Origin: Bin5 sp034422415
GTDB lineage: Bacteria; Chloroflexota; Anaerolineae; Caldilineales; Caldilineaceae
Reading direction: 5' to 3'
NCBI GenBank assembly: GCA_965202955.1
Contig: OZ241871.1
Location: forward strand, 4,464,001-4,528,000
DNA length: 64,000 nucleotides
Both the position numbers and the translations under genes were made by a program. The notes beneath the pieces are model-generated. The model had not been told where the DNA came from. It worked only from the letters and a program-made list of their open reading frames with translations, and made no database searches. Positions within the stretch are counted from its first letter, which is position 1. Each line of letters starts with the position of its first letter. Shown one piece after another: positions 53,303 through 62,452 of the stretch.

Positions 53303-55120
53303 ATGAACAGAAGAGTCTTACTTGCTATCGCCTTGGTCGCCGCGCTGATCATCGGCGCATGCGGGCCGGCAGCCCCCGCCGGCGGCGGAGAAGCGGCCCC
53401 GGCCGCACAGGAAGAGGCCGCGCCAACGGGTACTGGAGTCGCCGAATTCCACCCGGCATGGCCCTACGCGCCCCCGCCCACCGGCCACTTCAACACCTGG
53501 GTCACCAACGGCATGACCCTCGGCATCTACCGAGCCCTGATGGAACCGCCGTTGTTCATGTACCTCTGGGCCGACGGCAGCTGGATGCCCGTCGCCGGCA
53601 CCTCCTGGGAATGGGTCGATGACGTCACGCTACGCGTAAGCCTGATCCAGGGCGCGCAATGGAGCGACGGCAGCGACTTCACTTCGCAGGACGTCGTCGA
53701 CACCTTCTCCATCTCGCGCCTGCTCAGCCAGACCGTCTGGCGCTTCCTCGACGACGTTCAGGCCGTCGACGACCACACCGTCGACTTCATCCTCAGCGGG
53801 CCGTCGACAACCGTGCCGCGCCGCGTGCTGCGCGAGGTGCACATCACCGCCTCATCCGTATACGGTGAGTTTGCCCAGCGCACCCGCGAACTGGTCGAAG
53901 CCGGCATGACCAACGAGGACGACGACTGGAAGCAGCTGCTGCAGGAGTTCAACGAGCTGCGCCCCGATGAGATGGTCGTGCTCGGGCCGTACGCAATCGA
54001 CCCGGCCAGCATCACCGAGTCCCAGATGATCCTCAACAAGGTCGGGACCTCCTACTGGGCCGACACCGTCCGCTTCGACCGCATGGTCAACTACAACGGC
54101 GAGACGCCTGTGGTGACGCCGCTCGTCCTCTCCGGCGACGTCGACTACGCCACCCACGGCTTCCCGCCCGCGACCGAGCGCGAGTTTATGGCCCAGGGCT
54201 ACCGCATCATCCGCGCGCCCATCTACAGCGGCCCCGCGCTCTACTTCAACCACACGATTCACCCGTTCAACGTCAAAGAGGTGCGCCAGGCGCTGGCCTA
54301 CGCCATCAACTTTGAAGAGAACGCCTTCGTCTCACTGGCCGAGTCCGGTGTCGCCCAGGAGTGCATGTGCGGCTTCTCCGACAACATTACGCCGCTCTGG
54401 CTGAGCGAAGATGCAGTTGCCGCCCTCGATCCCTACACACAGGACCTTGAAAAGGCCGAGCAGATGCTGCTCGACCTCGGCTTCACGCGTGATGACGACG
54501 GCGTCTGGCTCGACGACACCGGCGCGCGCATGGAATGGGACCTGACCGCGCCGGCCGAGTACTCCGACTGGTCCGCCGCCGCTGAGAACGTGGCCGAACA
54601 GTTGACCGCGTTCGGCTTCAAGACCAGCTTCCGCGGCATCAACTTCCAGCAGCACCCGATCGACATCAACGAAGGCAAGTTCGAGCTCGCGATTCGCGGC
54701 TGGGGCGCCGGCAACCCCCACCCCTCCTTCGCCTACGAGAATAACCTGAGCACGCACAACGCGGCCGCCACAGGCGTCGGCGCAGCCGGCGGCGGCAGCA
54801 TCGAGCTGCCCGGCATGTCCTTCGACCTCAGTGTCAGCACCGACAGCGTCGGCGACGTCGACCTCTGGGCGCTGGTCAAGGAAGCCGGCTCAGGCGGCGA
54901 CGCTGCCATGCAGATCGCGGCGCTCGACCAGATCGCGCTCGCCTACAACGAGCTGCTGCCGCAGATCCCGCTCTGGGAACGCTACGGCAACAACCCGGTC
55001 CCCAGCCGCTTTGCCAGTGGTTGGCTGCCCGAAGGCGACCCGATCTACGTCAACAGCCCCTACGCCGACTCCTTCGTCGTCATCCAGATCCTGACTGGCC
55101 AGCTCGGTCCGGCGGAGTAG
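53303..55120 (+). CDS. ABC substrate-binding lipoprotein, peptide type (SBP family 5)
   Basis: 605 residues. Signal peptide and lipobox (LVAALIIGAC, Cys near residue 20), followed by a Pro/Ala/Gly linker. The SBP_bac_5 core shows LRVSLIQGAQWSDGSDFTSQDVVDTF (partial; the family WHDGxPFTAxDVxxT motif) and ALYFNHTIHPFNVKEVRQALAYAINFE (partial). It supplies substrate to the upstream permease/ATPase genes. A strong SD (GGAGGAG, 53291-53297) precedes ATG 53303. Confidence 0.94.
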   Translation: MNRRVLLAIALVAALIIGACGPAAPAGGGEAAPAAQEEAAPTGTGVAEFHPAWPYAPPPTGHFNTWVTNGMTLGIYRALMEPPLFMYLWADGSWMPVAGTSWEWVDDVTLRVSLIQGAQWSDGSDFTSQDVVDTFSISRLLSQTVWRFLDDVQAVDDHTVDFILSGPSTTVPRRVLREVHITASSVYGEFAQRTRELVEAGMTNEDDDWKQLLQEFNELRPDEMVVLGPYAIDPASITESQMILNKVGTSYWADTVRFDRMVNYNGETPVVTPLVLSGDVDYATHGFPPATEREFMAQGYRIIRAPIYSGPALYFNHTIHPFNVKEVRQALAYAINFEENAFVSLAESGVAQECMCGFSDNITPLWLSEDAVAALDPYTQDLEKAEQMLLDLGFTRDDDGVWLDDTGARMEWDLTAPAEYSDWSAAAENVAEQLTAFGFKTSFRGINFQQHPIDINEGKFELAIRGWGAGNPHPSFAYENNLSTHNAAATGVGAAGGGSIELPGMSFDLSVSTDSVGDVDLWALVKEAGSGGDAAMQIAALDQIALAYNELLPQIPLWERYGNNPVPSRFASGWLPEGDPIYVNSPYADSFVVIQILTGQLGPAE

Positions 55121-55161
55121 ACATAAGGAAACGCGTAGGTAGTACTATCGTGTGCAACCAA

Positions 55162-55191
55162 GCAGGGTCGACACAACCGTGTCGGCCCTGC
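55162..55191 (+). terminator. Hairpin after the binding-protein gene
   Basis: A 13-bp stem (GCAGGGTCGACAC with GTGTCGGCCCTGC, one G-U pair) and AACC loop, starting 42 nt after the lipoprotein stop, followed by GCGTTTCG. The T run is short, so termination may be partial; the dioxygenase gene starts downstream. Confidence 0.6.
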
Positions 55192-55269
55192 GCGTTTCGT
55201 AGTAGAATGCCTACAGTGCCACCAACAAAAAGGGGCGCCCCAAGTGGCGCGCAAGCCAGCGAGGCAAGA

Positions 55270-56112
55270 ATGAACACAAATCTGACTCAGGAACAGATCG
55301 ACTCCTACCGCGAAAACGGTTTCATCGTTCTGCATGACTTTCTCACGCCGGAAGAGCTGGAGACCTGGCGCCAGACGGTCGACGGCGCGGTCCGCCAGCG
55401 CGGCGAGCGGCGCCAGTTGCACCACAAAGCAAACGAATATAAAGGGACCTACTACGACTACGTCTTCGTCCAGCGCGTCAACCTCTGGATGGACAGTCCG
55501 GAAGTGAAGCGGATCATCCTCGATCCCCGGCTCGGCAAGCTGGCAGCCGAGCTCGCCGGCGTCGACGGCATGCGCATCTGGCACGACCAGGCCCTCATCA
55601 AGCAGCCCTGGGCCAACCCTACCGGCTGGCATCTCGACAACCCGAAATGGTCCTACTCCTCGCGCCAGACGCTCAGCATCTGGGTCGCGCTCGACGACGC
55701 CACCCTGCAGAACGGCTGCCTCTACTTCCTGCCCGGCAGCCACAAAACCGCCGACTACGACGACGTCCCCATTGGCGAAAACATCAGCGACATCTTCCGC
55801 GTCTACCCGCAGTGGCAGAACATCATGTCCGCGCCCGCCGAGATGAAAGCCGGGTCCTGCTCCTTCCACAACGGACTCATCGCCCACGGCGCCGGCGCCA
55901 ACATGACCCCCGGCTGGCGGCGCGCCATGACCTGCGGCTTCATGCCCGACGGCTGCACCTTCAACGGCAAACAGAACATCCTCACCGACGAACAGTTCGC
56001 CAGCTACAAGATCGGCGACCTGCTCGACGACGACCGCCAGAACCCCCTCATCTACCACCGCTCGAGGCCCTACGAAGAAAAACTGGCCGAGAGGTTCGCA
56101 GAAGACAGTTGA
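55270..56112 (+). CDS. Phytanoyl-CoA dioxygenase (PhyH) family protein, copy 1
   Basis: 280 residues from ATG 55270; the frame is open further upstream but overlaps the lipoprotein gene. Fe(II)/2-oxoglutarate oxygenase fold: N-terminal YRENGFIVLHDFLTPEEL, the HxD metal pair in TGWHLDNPKWS, and the distal His in FHNGLIAHGAGAN, with the 2-oxoglutarate-binding Arg in GWRRAMT. It follows the peptide-type importer, so it may hydroxylate an imported compound. Substrate unknown. Confidence 0.92.
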   Translation: MNTNLTQEQIDSYRENGFIVLHDFLTPEELETWRQTVDGAVRQRGERRQLHHKANEYKGTYYDYVFVQRVNLWMDSPEVKRIILDPRLGKLAAELAGVDGMRIWHDQALIKQPWANPTGWHLDNPKWSYSSRQTLSIWVALDDATLQNGCLYFLPGSHKTADYDDVPIGENISDIFRVYPQWQNIMSAPAEMKAGSCSFHNGLIAHGAGANMTPGWRRAMTCGFMPDGCTFNGKQNILTDEQFASYKIGDLLDDDRQNPLIYHRSRPYEEKLAERFAEDS

Positions 56113-56369
56113 ACGAGGCAGCCCGTCCCTGAGGACCGTCCTTTCCTCCGCGCAAGGCCCTCTTCTCTCCCGCCATAGTGCAATAACCGAAAATTTGTGC
56201 TATATTTGTTGTTGCAAGTATCCGCCGCCCCCTCAATTGCGCGGCGCAGAAACTGGCGCCCGCCGTCACCGGCTGAGCCATGAGGAGACAGAAAGACTGC
56301 ACCGGACTGCTTCCTCAGTGAAACCCAGAGTATCTGCCAAAGGGCCGCGGCGGCGAAACGCCCAGCAAT

Positions 56370-56526
56370 CTCGACAAAACGGCGACACTCTTCCTCCTGC
56401 CCGGCATAGGCGCGAGGGTGTCCTTGCAAAAGTGCGTACAGCTTCTGCCACTAACGGTCGGCAATCTTATAGGTAGACATCCTACGATTGTCGGCATTTT
56501 GACAGAATCCTTCAAACGTCAACGAG
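56370..56526 (-). repeat. 157-bp IS5-family end remnant, inverted relative to the IS at 57322
   Basis: The reverse complement of 56370-56526 matches 57322-57478 (about 93% by eye) and includes the outer end CTCGTTGAC and the transposase start (MSTYKIADR, LQGHPRAYAGQ). The match stops sharply at 56370, so the rest of this copy was deleted. Together the two copies flank the secreted-protein gene in inverted orientation. Confidence 0.85.
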
Positions 56527-56591
56527 GCCCAGCCACTAGCCACTGGCCTGTCGAAATGTCCGTCCTGGTTCGATGGAGGAGGAGGGGAGGG

Positions 56592-56631
56592 GTGAACCTC
56601 TCCCGCACTGGATATAGGGAGAGATTCACCA
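56592..56631 (-). terminator. Hairpin downstream of the secreted-protein gene
   Basis: Arms GGTGAACCTCTCCC (56592-56605) and GGGAGAGATTCACC (56618-56631), 13 of 14 pairs, loop 12 nt. It lies just 3' of the minus-strand gene ending at 56645. No T run follows on that strand, so it may stabilise mRNA or terminate weakly. Confidence 0.45.
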
Positions 56632-56644
56632 AACCTGCGGCTTC

Positions 56645-57190
56645 CTACCAGCTGACATGGGTCACTACGTTGCTGTCGCTTACCGTGAAGACGTAGGCCT
56701 TGTTGGTGTCGTACTCGGTGTCGGGATAGTAGGTGCTCACCTTCAGGTAGTTCGAGCCGTCGGTTCTGTACTCGACGACAACCGACTTGCCAGACATCGG
56801 ATTGGTGCCGCTGAACAGCTGCACGGCTGGGGAGCCGGCCGACGGGCGGGTGATGAGCGGGCCTGCGGCCGAGCTGCCGTCGGCGCCGATGTAGTAGTAC
56901 TGGAAGCTGTTGGTGCCTTGGAGGGGGCAGAGCTGGGCCGGGGTGGCCGCGTGGGTGACGATGCAGTCGGCCTCCTGGTGGTAGCCGTCGTCGCCGCTGC
57001 CGCCGCCGTGGCCGCCGCCGTCGTTGTGGCGATGACGGTTGTTATACTGATCGTCTGTGTAATCGCTGCAAGCGACGTGGACGTGTGTGCCATCGGGAAA
57101 AATGCACCAGTCTCCGGCGAAAACGGCCGCCGGGCTTACGAGACCGGCGATGAGGACTGCGAGGGCGGCGAAAAGACGGACCTTCGTCAT
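56645..57190 (-). CDS. Small secreted protein carried between inverted IS5-family ends
   Basis: 181 residues. A clear Sec signal peptide (MTKVRLFAALAVLIAGLVSP, cleavage after AVFA) is followed by four Cys (CIF, ACSDY, DCIV, LCPL), possibly two disulfides. A His/Gly/Asp-rich stretch (NNRHRHNDGGGHGGGSGDDG) comes before a beta-rich C-terminal half. No family recognised. It starts at ATG 57190, with AAGGAG upstream. Its position between inverted IS copies suggests it was moved or trapped by them. Confidence 0.72.
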   Translation of the reverse strand: MTKVRLFAALAVLIAGLVSPAAVFAGDWCIFPDGTHVHVACSDYTDDQYNNRHRHNDGGGHGGGSGDDGYHQEADCIVTHAATPAQLCPLQGTNSFQYYYIGADGSSAAGPLITRPSAGSPAVQLFSGTNPMSGKSVVVEYRTDGSNYLKVSTYYPDTEYDTNKAYVFTVSDSNVVTHVSW

Positions 57191-57321
57191 GATACTGTCT
57201 CCTTTGTTTCCCCTTCTGCATGAACAAATCGGTTTCCGGGGCTACATTTGTGACGATGCGTACGCAGGGTATGTTCCATCTTTGACCTGCTCCCCAAAAG
57301 CTGGTCCAGGTAAAATGTGGT

Positions 57322-58139
57322 CTCGTTGACGTTTGAAGGATTCTGTCAAAATGCCGACAATCGTAGGATGTCTACCTATAAGATTGCCGACCGTTAGTGG
57401 CAGAAGCTGTACGCATTTCTGCAAGGACACCCTCGTGCCTATGCCGGGCAAGCGGAGAAGTGTCGCGGTTTCGTCGAGGCAGTTCACTGGATTCTGCGCA
57501 CCGGCGCGCAGTGGCGTGACTGCCAGCCGATCTTGGCAAGTGGAACAGCGTTTTCAAGCGCTACGCACGCTGGGCAGAGAACGGTGTTTGGGTCGACATG
57601 TTCGTACAGTTCGCCCAAGACCCGGAGATGGCAGCGGTCTTGCCCGATAGTACAGCTGTGCGCGCCCATATGTGCGCAGCAGGCGGGTCCAAAAAAGGGG
57701 CGGTCAGCAAGAACAGTGCCTAGGGCGGAGCCGGGGTGGCTTCAGCAGCAAGATCCATCTCCTCGTCGATGCGCTTGGCTTTCCCCTAAAGTTCATCTTG
57801 ACTGGGGGTGAACGCCATGACCTCTCCCAAGCTGAATCGTTGCTCGCGCCTTTCCATTTTGACGCTGTCATCGCCGATAAAGGCTACAGTTCCGACCCGC
57901 TGCGAGAACTGCTCGCAGCCAAACAGGTCACTGTCGTCATCCCTTCTCGCCGCTATCGCAAGCAACCGCATGACTATGACCGACTTCGCTACCGCAAGCG
58001 CAACATCGTCGAACGCTTCATCAACAGAACTGAGTGGTATCGACGCATTTTCACCCGCTATGAAAAGCTAGCTCGACGCTTCATCGCTTTCCTGCACTTT
58101 CCCGCTACACTCATATGGCTTGAACGAAATGTCAACGAG
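57322..58139 (+). mobile_element. IS5-family insertion sequence (about 818 bp), degenerate
   Basis: Outer ends CTCGTTGAC (57322-57330) and GTCAACGAG (58131-58139) are inverted repeats; pairing extends imperfectly by three bases outward and a few inward. The length fits the IS427-type group of the IS5 family. The element contains a frame-broken transposase (57368-58145). No clear target-site duplication is seen. The left 157 bp are repeated in inverted orientation at 56370-56526. Confidence 0.8.
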
Positions 58140-58145
58140 ATCTAG
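57368..58145 (+). pseudogene. IS5-family transposase, broken in three places
   Basis: The first part (ATG 57368) reads MSTYKIADR then TAG, then WQKLYAFLQGHPRAYAGQAE and VHWILRTGAQWRD. One base is missing near 57520 (DLPADLGKWNS is restored by adding C). The next part (GKWNSVFKRYARWAENGVW ... VRAHMCAAGGSKK) changes frame at the A6 run (57692-57697), probably the programmed -1 site of this group. The last part (RSRGGFSSKIHLLVDALG, IADKGYSSD, YRKRNIVERFINRTEWYR, RFIAFLHFPATLIW) holds the DDE core: catalytic D in the ADKGY region and E in RNIVERFI. The TAG is also present in the remnant at 56370-56526. Confidence 0.85.
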
Positions 58146-58659
58146 CACCGGCCTAAAGCGGCCGGTACTGCAGAGACGAGAACTCGCGGTCCTCGAAGAA
58201 AAAAATCCGTCGACATTGGGCGACATTGGTCGACTTCAGTCGACTCTCGTCGGCAAGTCAGGGCGCGAAGCTTCGCTAAGGACCCAGGTCTACGCTACCA
58301 GGCCCCGACTGTCCGCACAGAGAATGATTTCATACGACATTTTGGAAACTCGTAGGAATTCTTGCTGCAATGTCACCATCAGTAATGGCAGTTAGCATCA
58401 AACGGCCGTCCGCACGAATCCACACAAGTGGCCGAATGCGAGGGACTCTGTGCCCTGGACTCCGGCCGCTCGTGCGCCGTCTGTATCGGACCCGCCCCTT
58501 ACCCGCCTCGGCAAAGACAATCGTCCGCTTTAAGCGGCACCGCGGAGCACGTCCCCGGTTGACACACCGGGCCCGCTATGCTAGCATTGCCGCCAACTTT
58601 GCACCTTTTCCAACTCCGCAAACGATTCGTCGCACCACTCCACATTAAGGGGGCGCTTC
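58146..58659. other. Intergenic region after the IS, with a 10-bp phased CGAC repeat
   Basis: 514 nt between the IS and the Gfo/Idh/MocA gene. At 58209-58254 the motif GTCGAC/GGCGAC recurs every 10 bp (CGAC at 58211, 58221, 58231, 58241, then CGGC at 58251), i.e. on one face of the helix. No protein-coding frame is convincing. A GGGGG stretch at 58649-58653 serves as SD for the next gene. Confidence 0.45.
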
Positions 58660-59658
58660 GTGCTGAATGTAGCAGTTATCGGAATGGGCGGCATCGGCAA
58701 CACCCACGCCGGTGTCTACCAAGCCAGCGAGCGGGCCGCGCTCGCTGCCGTCTGCGACCTCGACCAGGAGCGCGCCGACGCCGCCTCCAAACAGTTCGAC
58801 GTGCCCGCCTACTACAGCATCGCCGCCATGGCTGACGCCGTCGACCTCGACGCCGTCAGCGTCGCCACCGCCGGCCCCGAGAACGGCGGCCACCACTACG
58901 AGCCGGTCATGGAGTGCTTCGACGCCGGCCTGCACGTGCTGTGCGAAAAGCCGATCTCGAACGAGATCGAAAAGGCCCGCGAGATGGCGGCCAAAGCCGA
59001 CGAAACCGGCCTCTACTTCGGCATCAACCTCAACCACCGTTTCGTTCCACCTGCGGCCAAGGCCAAGCAGTGGGTCGATGAGGGCGTTCTGGGCGACCTC
59101 CTGCTGATGAACATGACGATGTGGATCGGCAACCCCAATGAGACCTCGCCCTGGTTCCACATCCGCGCCCTCCACCCCCACAGCCTCGACATCATGCGCT
59201 ATTTCTGCGGCGACGTCAGCCGCGTGCATGCCTTCTTCAACCGCGCGCCCGGCCGCGTCTGCTACTCCAATGTGCAGGTCAACCTGGAGTTCGCCAACGG
59301 CGTGGTCGGCCATCTCACCGGCAGCTACGACACAAACCCGCGCCACAATCTCGAACGCTGCGAGGTCATGGGCACCGCCGGCCGCTTTGTGCTCGATAAT
59401 CTCTACCAGGAACTGACCCTCTACCCCCGTCAGAGCGAAGAGCTCACCGTCGTGCGCAACAGCATCATGGGCGGTCTCAGCGGTTTCGGGGCCACCTTCA
59501 CCAACCGCATCAACCGTTGGATCGAGCAGGTTGACGACGGCGTGCCCCGCGACGAAATCGAAGCTTCCGGCCGCGAAGGCCTGGCCGTGCAGGAGATCAT
59601 CGAAGCCGCCATCCTCTCGCACCACAGCGGCCAGGCCGAAGAGGTGCCGGCCAGCTGA
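58660..59658 (+). CDS. Gfo/Idh/MocA family oxidoreductase
   Basis: 332 residues from GTG 58660, preceded by AAGGGGG at suitable spacing. N-terminal Rossmann motif VIGMGGIGNTHAGVYQAS, then the family EKPISNE motif (CEKPISNEIEKAREMA) with the catalytic Lys, and HPHSLDIMRYFCGDVSR. These enzymes oxidise or reduce sugars, inositols or related cyclic alcohols with NAD(P). It heads the final operon: PhyH-like, sugar-binding protein and permease fusion follow. Confidence 0.92.
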   Translation: MLNVAVIGMGGIGNTHAGVYQASERAALAAVCDLDQERADAASKQFDVPAYYSIAAMADAVDLDAVSVATAGPENGGHHYEPVMECFDAGLHVLCEKPISNEIEKAREMAAKADETGLYFGINLNHRFVPPAAKAKQWVDEGVLGDLLLMNMTMWIGNPNETSPWFHIRALHPHSLDIMRYFCGDVSRVHAFFNRAPGRVCYSNVQVNLEFANGVVGHLTGSYDTNPRHNLERCEVMGTAGRFVLDNLYQELTLYPRQSEELTVVRNSIMGGLSGFGATFTNRINRWIEQVDDGVPRDEIEASGREGLAVQEIIEAAILSHHSGQAEEVPAS

Positions 59659-59728
59659 ATTTGCCGCAATACAACCCTTTTGGCGTCGCGCCGGGCCCGG
59701 CCACCTGCAATGCAGGAGTGGACGAACA

Positions 59729-60517
59729 ATGACGACGAGAACCGATGAACTACAGCAACAGCTTGAGCAACTCAAACGCGACGGCTACATTCTGATTCCC
59801 AATGCCCTGCCGCAGGAGCGCGTCGAGCAGTGGAAGACCATTCTATACGCCCTCTACGACCGCGGCGCCTACGAGATCAGCAACGGTGTCGGCAACGTCG
59901 CCTTCGAGAGGCTGCTGGCCCTTGAACCGGAGCTGGCCGGAGAGCTCGTCGGCCACGAAAGCGTTGCGCCCCTGCTGCGCGCCGTCATGGGCAGGCAGTG
60001 CCAGCTGCGCAGCTTGCGCGCCCACGTCAACCCGGCCGAATACCACCAGGAATGGCACATGGACTTCTACGACTACTACTACCAGATCGAGAAGTCCGAC
60101 GCCCAGGACCCGCTCCTTGGTATGTGCCTCAACTCAACCTTTTATCTGACAGACAACACGCCCGACCGCGCCCGCCTCACCTTCGTCAAGAACTATTTTG
60201 ACCGCCCCGTGCCCGAAGAGCTGATCCCGTACCTGCGCTACACCGAAGACCGCAACGACCCCTTCCAGGTCTGGTGCGACGAGCAGGAGCTGGAGCACCT
60301 CTATCCGATGGCCGGCGACGCCGTCGCCTTCTACAGCCATCTCCCCCACCAGGGCGCCAAGATGGGGCCGGACCCCGAAGGCGAGATTCGAGCCAATATC
60401 GTGCTGCACTACCAGTTGAACCCGATGTTCCCAGGCATCAAGTTTGTCAGCGACCCCCAGTTCACGCTCGAGACGCTGGGCTACGCCGGCACATTCCCAT
60501 TCGCAGAAGACCAGTAG
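59729..60517 (+). CDS. Phytanoyl-CoA dioxygenase (PhyH) family protein, copy 2
   Basis: 262 residues from ATG 59729. Fe(II)/2-oxoglutarate oxygenase: LKRDGYILIPNALPQERV at the start, HxD pair in YHQEWHMDFYDYY, distal His in FYSHLPHQGAKMG, and an Arg in EIRANIVLHYQLN. It lies 70 nt after the Gfo/Idh/MocA gene and 44 nt before the sugar-binding lipoprotein, so it likely belongs to the same catabolic module. Substrate unknown; the sequence is distinct from the copy at 55270. Confidence 0.92.
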   Translation: MTTRTDELQQQLEQLKRDGYILIPNALPQERVEQWKTILYALYDRGAYEISNGVGNVAFERLLALEPELAGELVGHESVAPLLRAVMGRQCQLRSLRAHVNPAEYHQEWHMDFYDYYYQIEKSDAQDPLLGMCLNSTFYLTDNTPDRARLTFVKNYFDRPVPEELIPYLRYTEDRNDPFQVWCDEQELEHLYPMAGDAVAFYSHLPHQGAKMGPDPEGEIRANIVLHYQLNPMFPGIKFVSDPQFTLETLGYAGTFPFAEDQ

Positions 60518-60561
60518 AAGTAACTCAGATCCGTTTCAATGAATAGGAAAGGAAGGAATCG

Positions 60562-62286
60562 ATGAGATCGAACCGAACAGTTCTCGGCCTTTTCCTCGTG
60601 CTGGCGCTCATCCTCGTGGCCGCCTGCGGCGCGCCGGCTGACACCGGCATGGCCGGCGAAGCCCCCGCCGAAGAGACCTCCACCGAAGAGGAAGTCGTCG
60701 AGATCGAGGAGACCGAAGAGGAGATGATGGAGCTGAGCGGCGAAATCGTCGTCAGCATCGCCTCCAACGACGTGCAGACCTACCAAGCCATCGCCGACGC
60801 CTACATGGAGCTCCACCCCAACGTGGATGTCCTCATCGAGCTGAAGGCGCCCGGCGTCGACGCCTACCTCCAGTGGATTCGCACGCAGTTCACCTCTGAG
60901 GTGCCGCGCGTCTCCATCATCGAGTCGCCGCACCTGCGCGAGTTCGCCCAGGAGGGCCGGCTGGTCGACTGGGGTCCTTACCTCAACAAGGAGAACCCCT
61001 ACACCGGCGCCAAGTGGGAGGACAGCTTCGAGGAGTGGGGCCTGAACCTCGTGCGCGACCCCAACACCGGCCAGATGTTCACCATGCCGTATATGTCTGT
61101 CCAGACATTCTGGATCTACAACAAGGCGCTCTTTGAACAGGCCGGCATCACCGACGTTCCGCCGCGCCCGACCTGGGACGAGTTCGTCGGCTGGAATGAA
61201 AAGCTGCGCGACGCCGGCATCATTCCCATCGCCATCGAGGGCACTACCGAGCAGATCTGGGGCGGCGGCCGCATGCCCTGGCTGATGCGCTCCGCCATGG
61301 ACCAGTACCACCGCGATGACCTGGAGATTATCCAGTGCCAGGAAGGTGACTGGTGCTTCCGCGAAGGCATAGACGATGTCTGGAGCTACGACCCCACCGA
61401 CGTGCGCAACGATGACCCCGACCGCGTCTCCGTCAACATCGCCCGCCACCTGGCCGCGCTGCGCGACGGCGCCATCAATTTTGACAACGAATGCACTGTC
61501 GAGATGATGACGCAGATCGGGCGCGTTTTCCAGACGGCGAACGGTTTCGTCCCCGAAGGCTGGACCGGCATGACCGACGCATATCCGCTCTTCCTGACGC
61601 AGAAGGCTGCCATGCGTATGGTGCACGGCGGCATCTACACCAGCCTGCCCAAGGACATCCGCTCGCTGGCGCAGGGTGAGTACGGAGGCAGCGGGGAAGT
61701 CGACGAGGAGGCCGCGGCCGCTGCGGTCGAGTTTGCGTTTGACCGCTTCGCTTTCCCCACCATCGAAGGGCCGTGTGTGCAGGGCACCGCGCGCGCCAAC
61801 GAGTTGACGCAGGGCTACCTTGCGCTGCCTGTCAAGGACCGCGCCCAGAATGATCTCGAAGTCGATTTCGTCATGTTCTGGACAAGCCCGCAGGGCATGG
61901 CCATCTTCCTCGAAAACAAGCTGGACACCGAAAATCTGCAGGGCGGCATCGCCGGCCCGCCGCTGATCAAGAACGTGTCGCTGCCGGGCGAGATGCAGGA
62001 AGTGTTCGACAACGCCGTCTTTGTCGGCAACTATGAGAAACCGGGCGCGCCCGGCGACGCCGTCGCCCGCGGCTTCTTCAAATATGAAGAGACAAAGCGC
62101 GAATGGTCGATCATGGTCCAGGAGTTCTTCGAGGGCAAGATAACCGCCGAGGATTTCGCCGAACGCTACCAAGCCCTGCTCGAGGACAACTTCGACGGCC
62201 TGCTTGAGTTCCTCAACCTGACGCACGAGGACCTCGACAGCCCCGAGAAGCGCCCGCCGGGCTGGGTCGCGGCCGGGCCGTACTAA
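60562..62286 (+). CDS. ABC substrate-binding lipoprotein, sugar type (SBP family 1)
   Basis: 574 residues. Signal peptide and lipobox (LALILVAAC, Cys near residue 22), followed by a very acidic linker (TSTEEEVVEIEETEEEMMEL). The SBP_bac_1 core (GEIVVSIASNDVQTYQAIADAYMELHPNVDVLIELKAPG in part; FTMPYMSVQTFWIYNKALFEQAGI in part) is typical of sugar importers. AGGAAAGGAAGGA precedes ATG 60562. It feeds the permease fusion encoded next. Confidence 0.92.
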   Translation: MRSNRTVLGLFLVLALILVAACGAPADTGMAGEAPAEETSTEEEVVEIEETEEEMMELSGEIVVSIASNDVQTYQAIADAYMELHPNVDVLIELKAPGVDAYLQWIRTQFTSEVPRVSIIESPHLREFAQEGRLVDWGPYLNKENPYTGAKWEDSFEEWGLNLVRDPNTGQMFTMPYMSVQTFWIYNKALFEQAGITDVPPRPTWDEFVGWNEKLRDAGIIPIAIEGTTEQIWGGGRMPWLMRSAMDQYHRDDLEIIQCQEGDWCFREGIDDVWSYDPTDVRNDDPDRVSVNIARHLAALRDGAINFDNECTVEMMTQIGRVFQTANGFVPEGWTGMTDAYPLFLTQKAAMRMVHGGIYTSLPKDIRSLAQGEYGGSGEVDEEAAAAAVEFAFDRFAFPTIEGPCVQGTARANELTQGYLALPVKDRAQNDLEVDFVMFWTSPQGMAIFLENKLDTENLQGGIAGPPLIKNVSLPGEMQEVFDNAVFVGNYEKPGAPGDAVARGFFKYEETKREWSIMVQEFFEGKITAEDFAERYQALLEDNFDGLLEFLNLTHEDLDSPEKRPPGWVAAGPY

Positions 62287-62295
62287 TCGATTCAT

Positions 62296-62328
62296 CCGCT
62301 CCGTCCGTATCAAGCCGGACGGGAGCGG
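62296..62328 (+). promoter_or_regulatory. Intercistronic hairpin between binding protein and permease
   Basis: CCGCTCCGTCCG (62296-62307) pairs with CGGACGGGAGCGG (62316-62328), with one bulged G. It lies 10 nt after the lipoprotein stop. Such hairpins often lower expression of downstream permease relative to the binding protein, or act as weak terminators. Confidence 0.55.
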
Positions 62329-62452
62329 CTTCAGCTTGGACGAACGTTCGTAGATGGGCTTGTCAACGCCTCCCAAGGCGAACAGCAAACGACTGCATCG
62401 TAGTAAACCGGGCATGCCGCTCTCGCGAGGGAGCGGTTTGTCTGGTTCGCCA

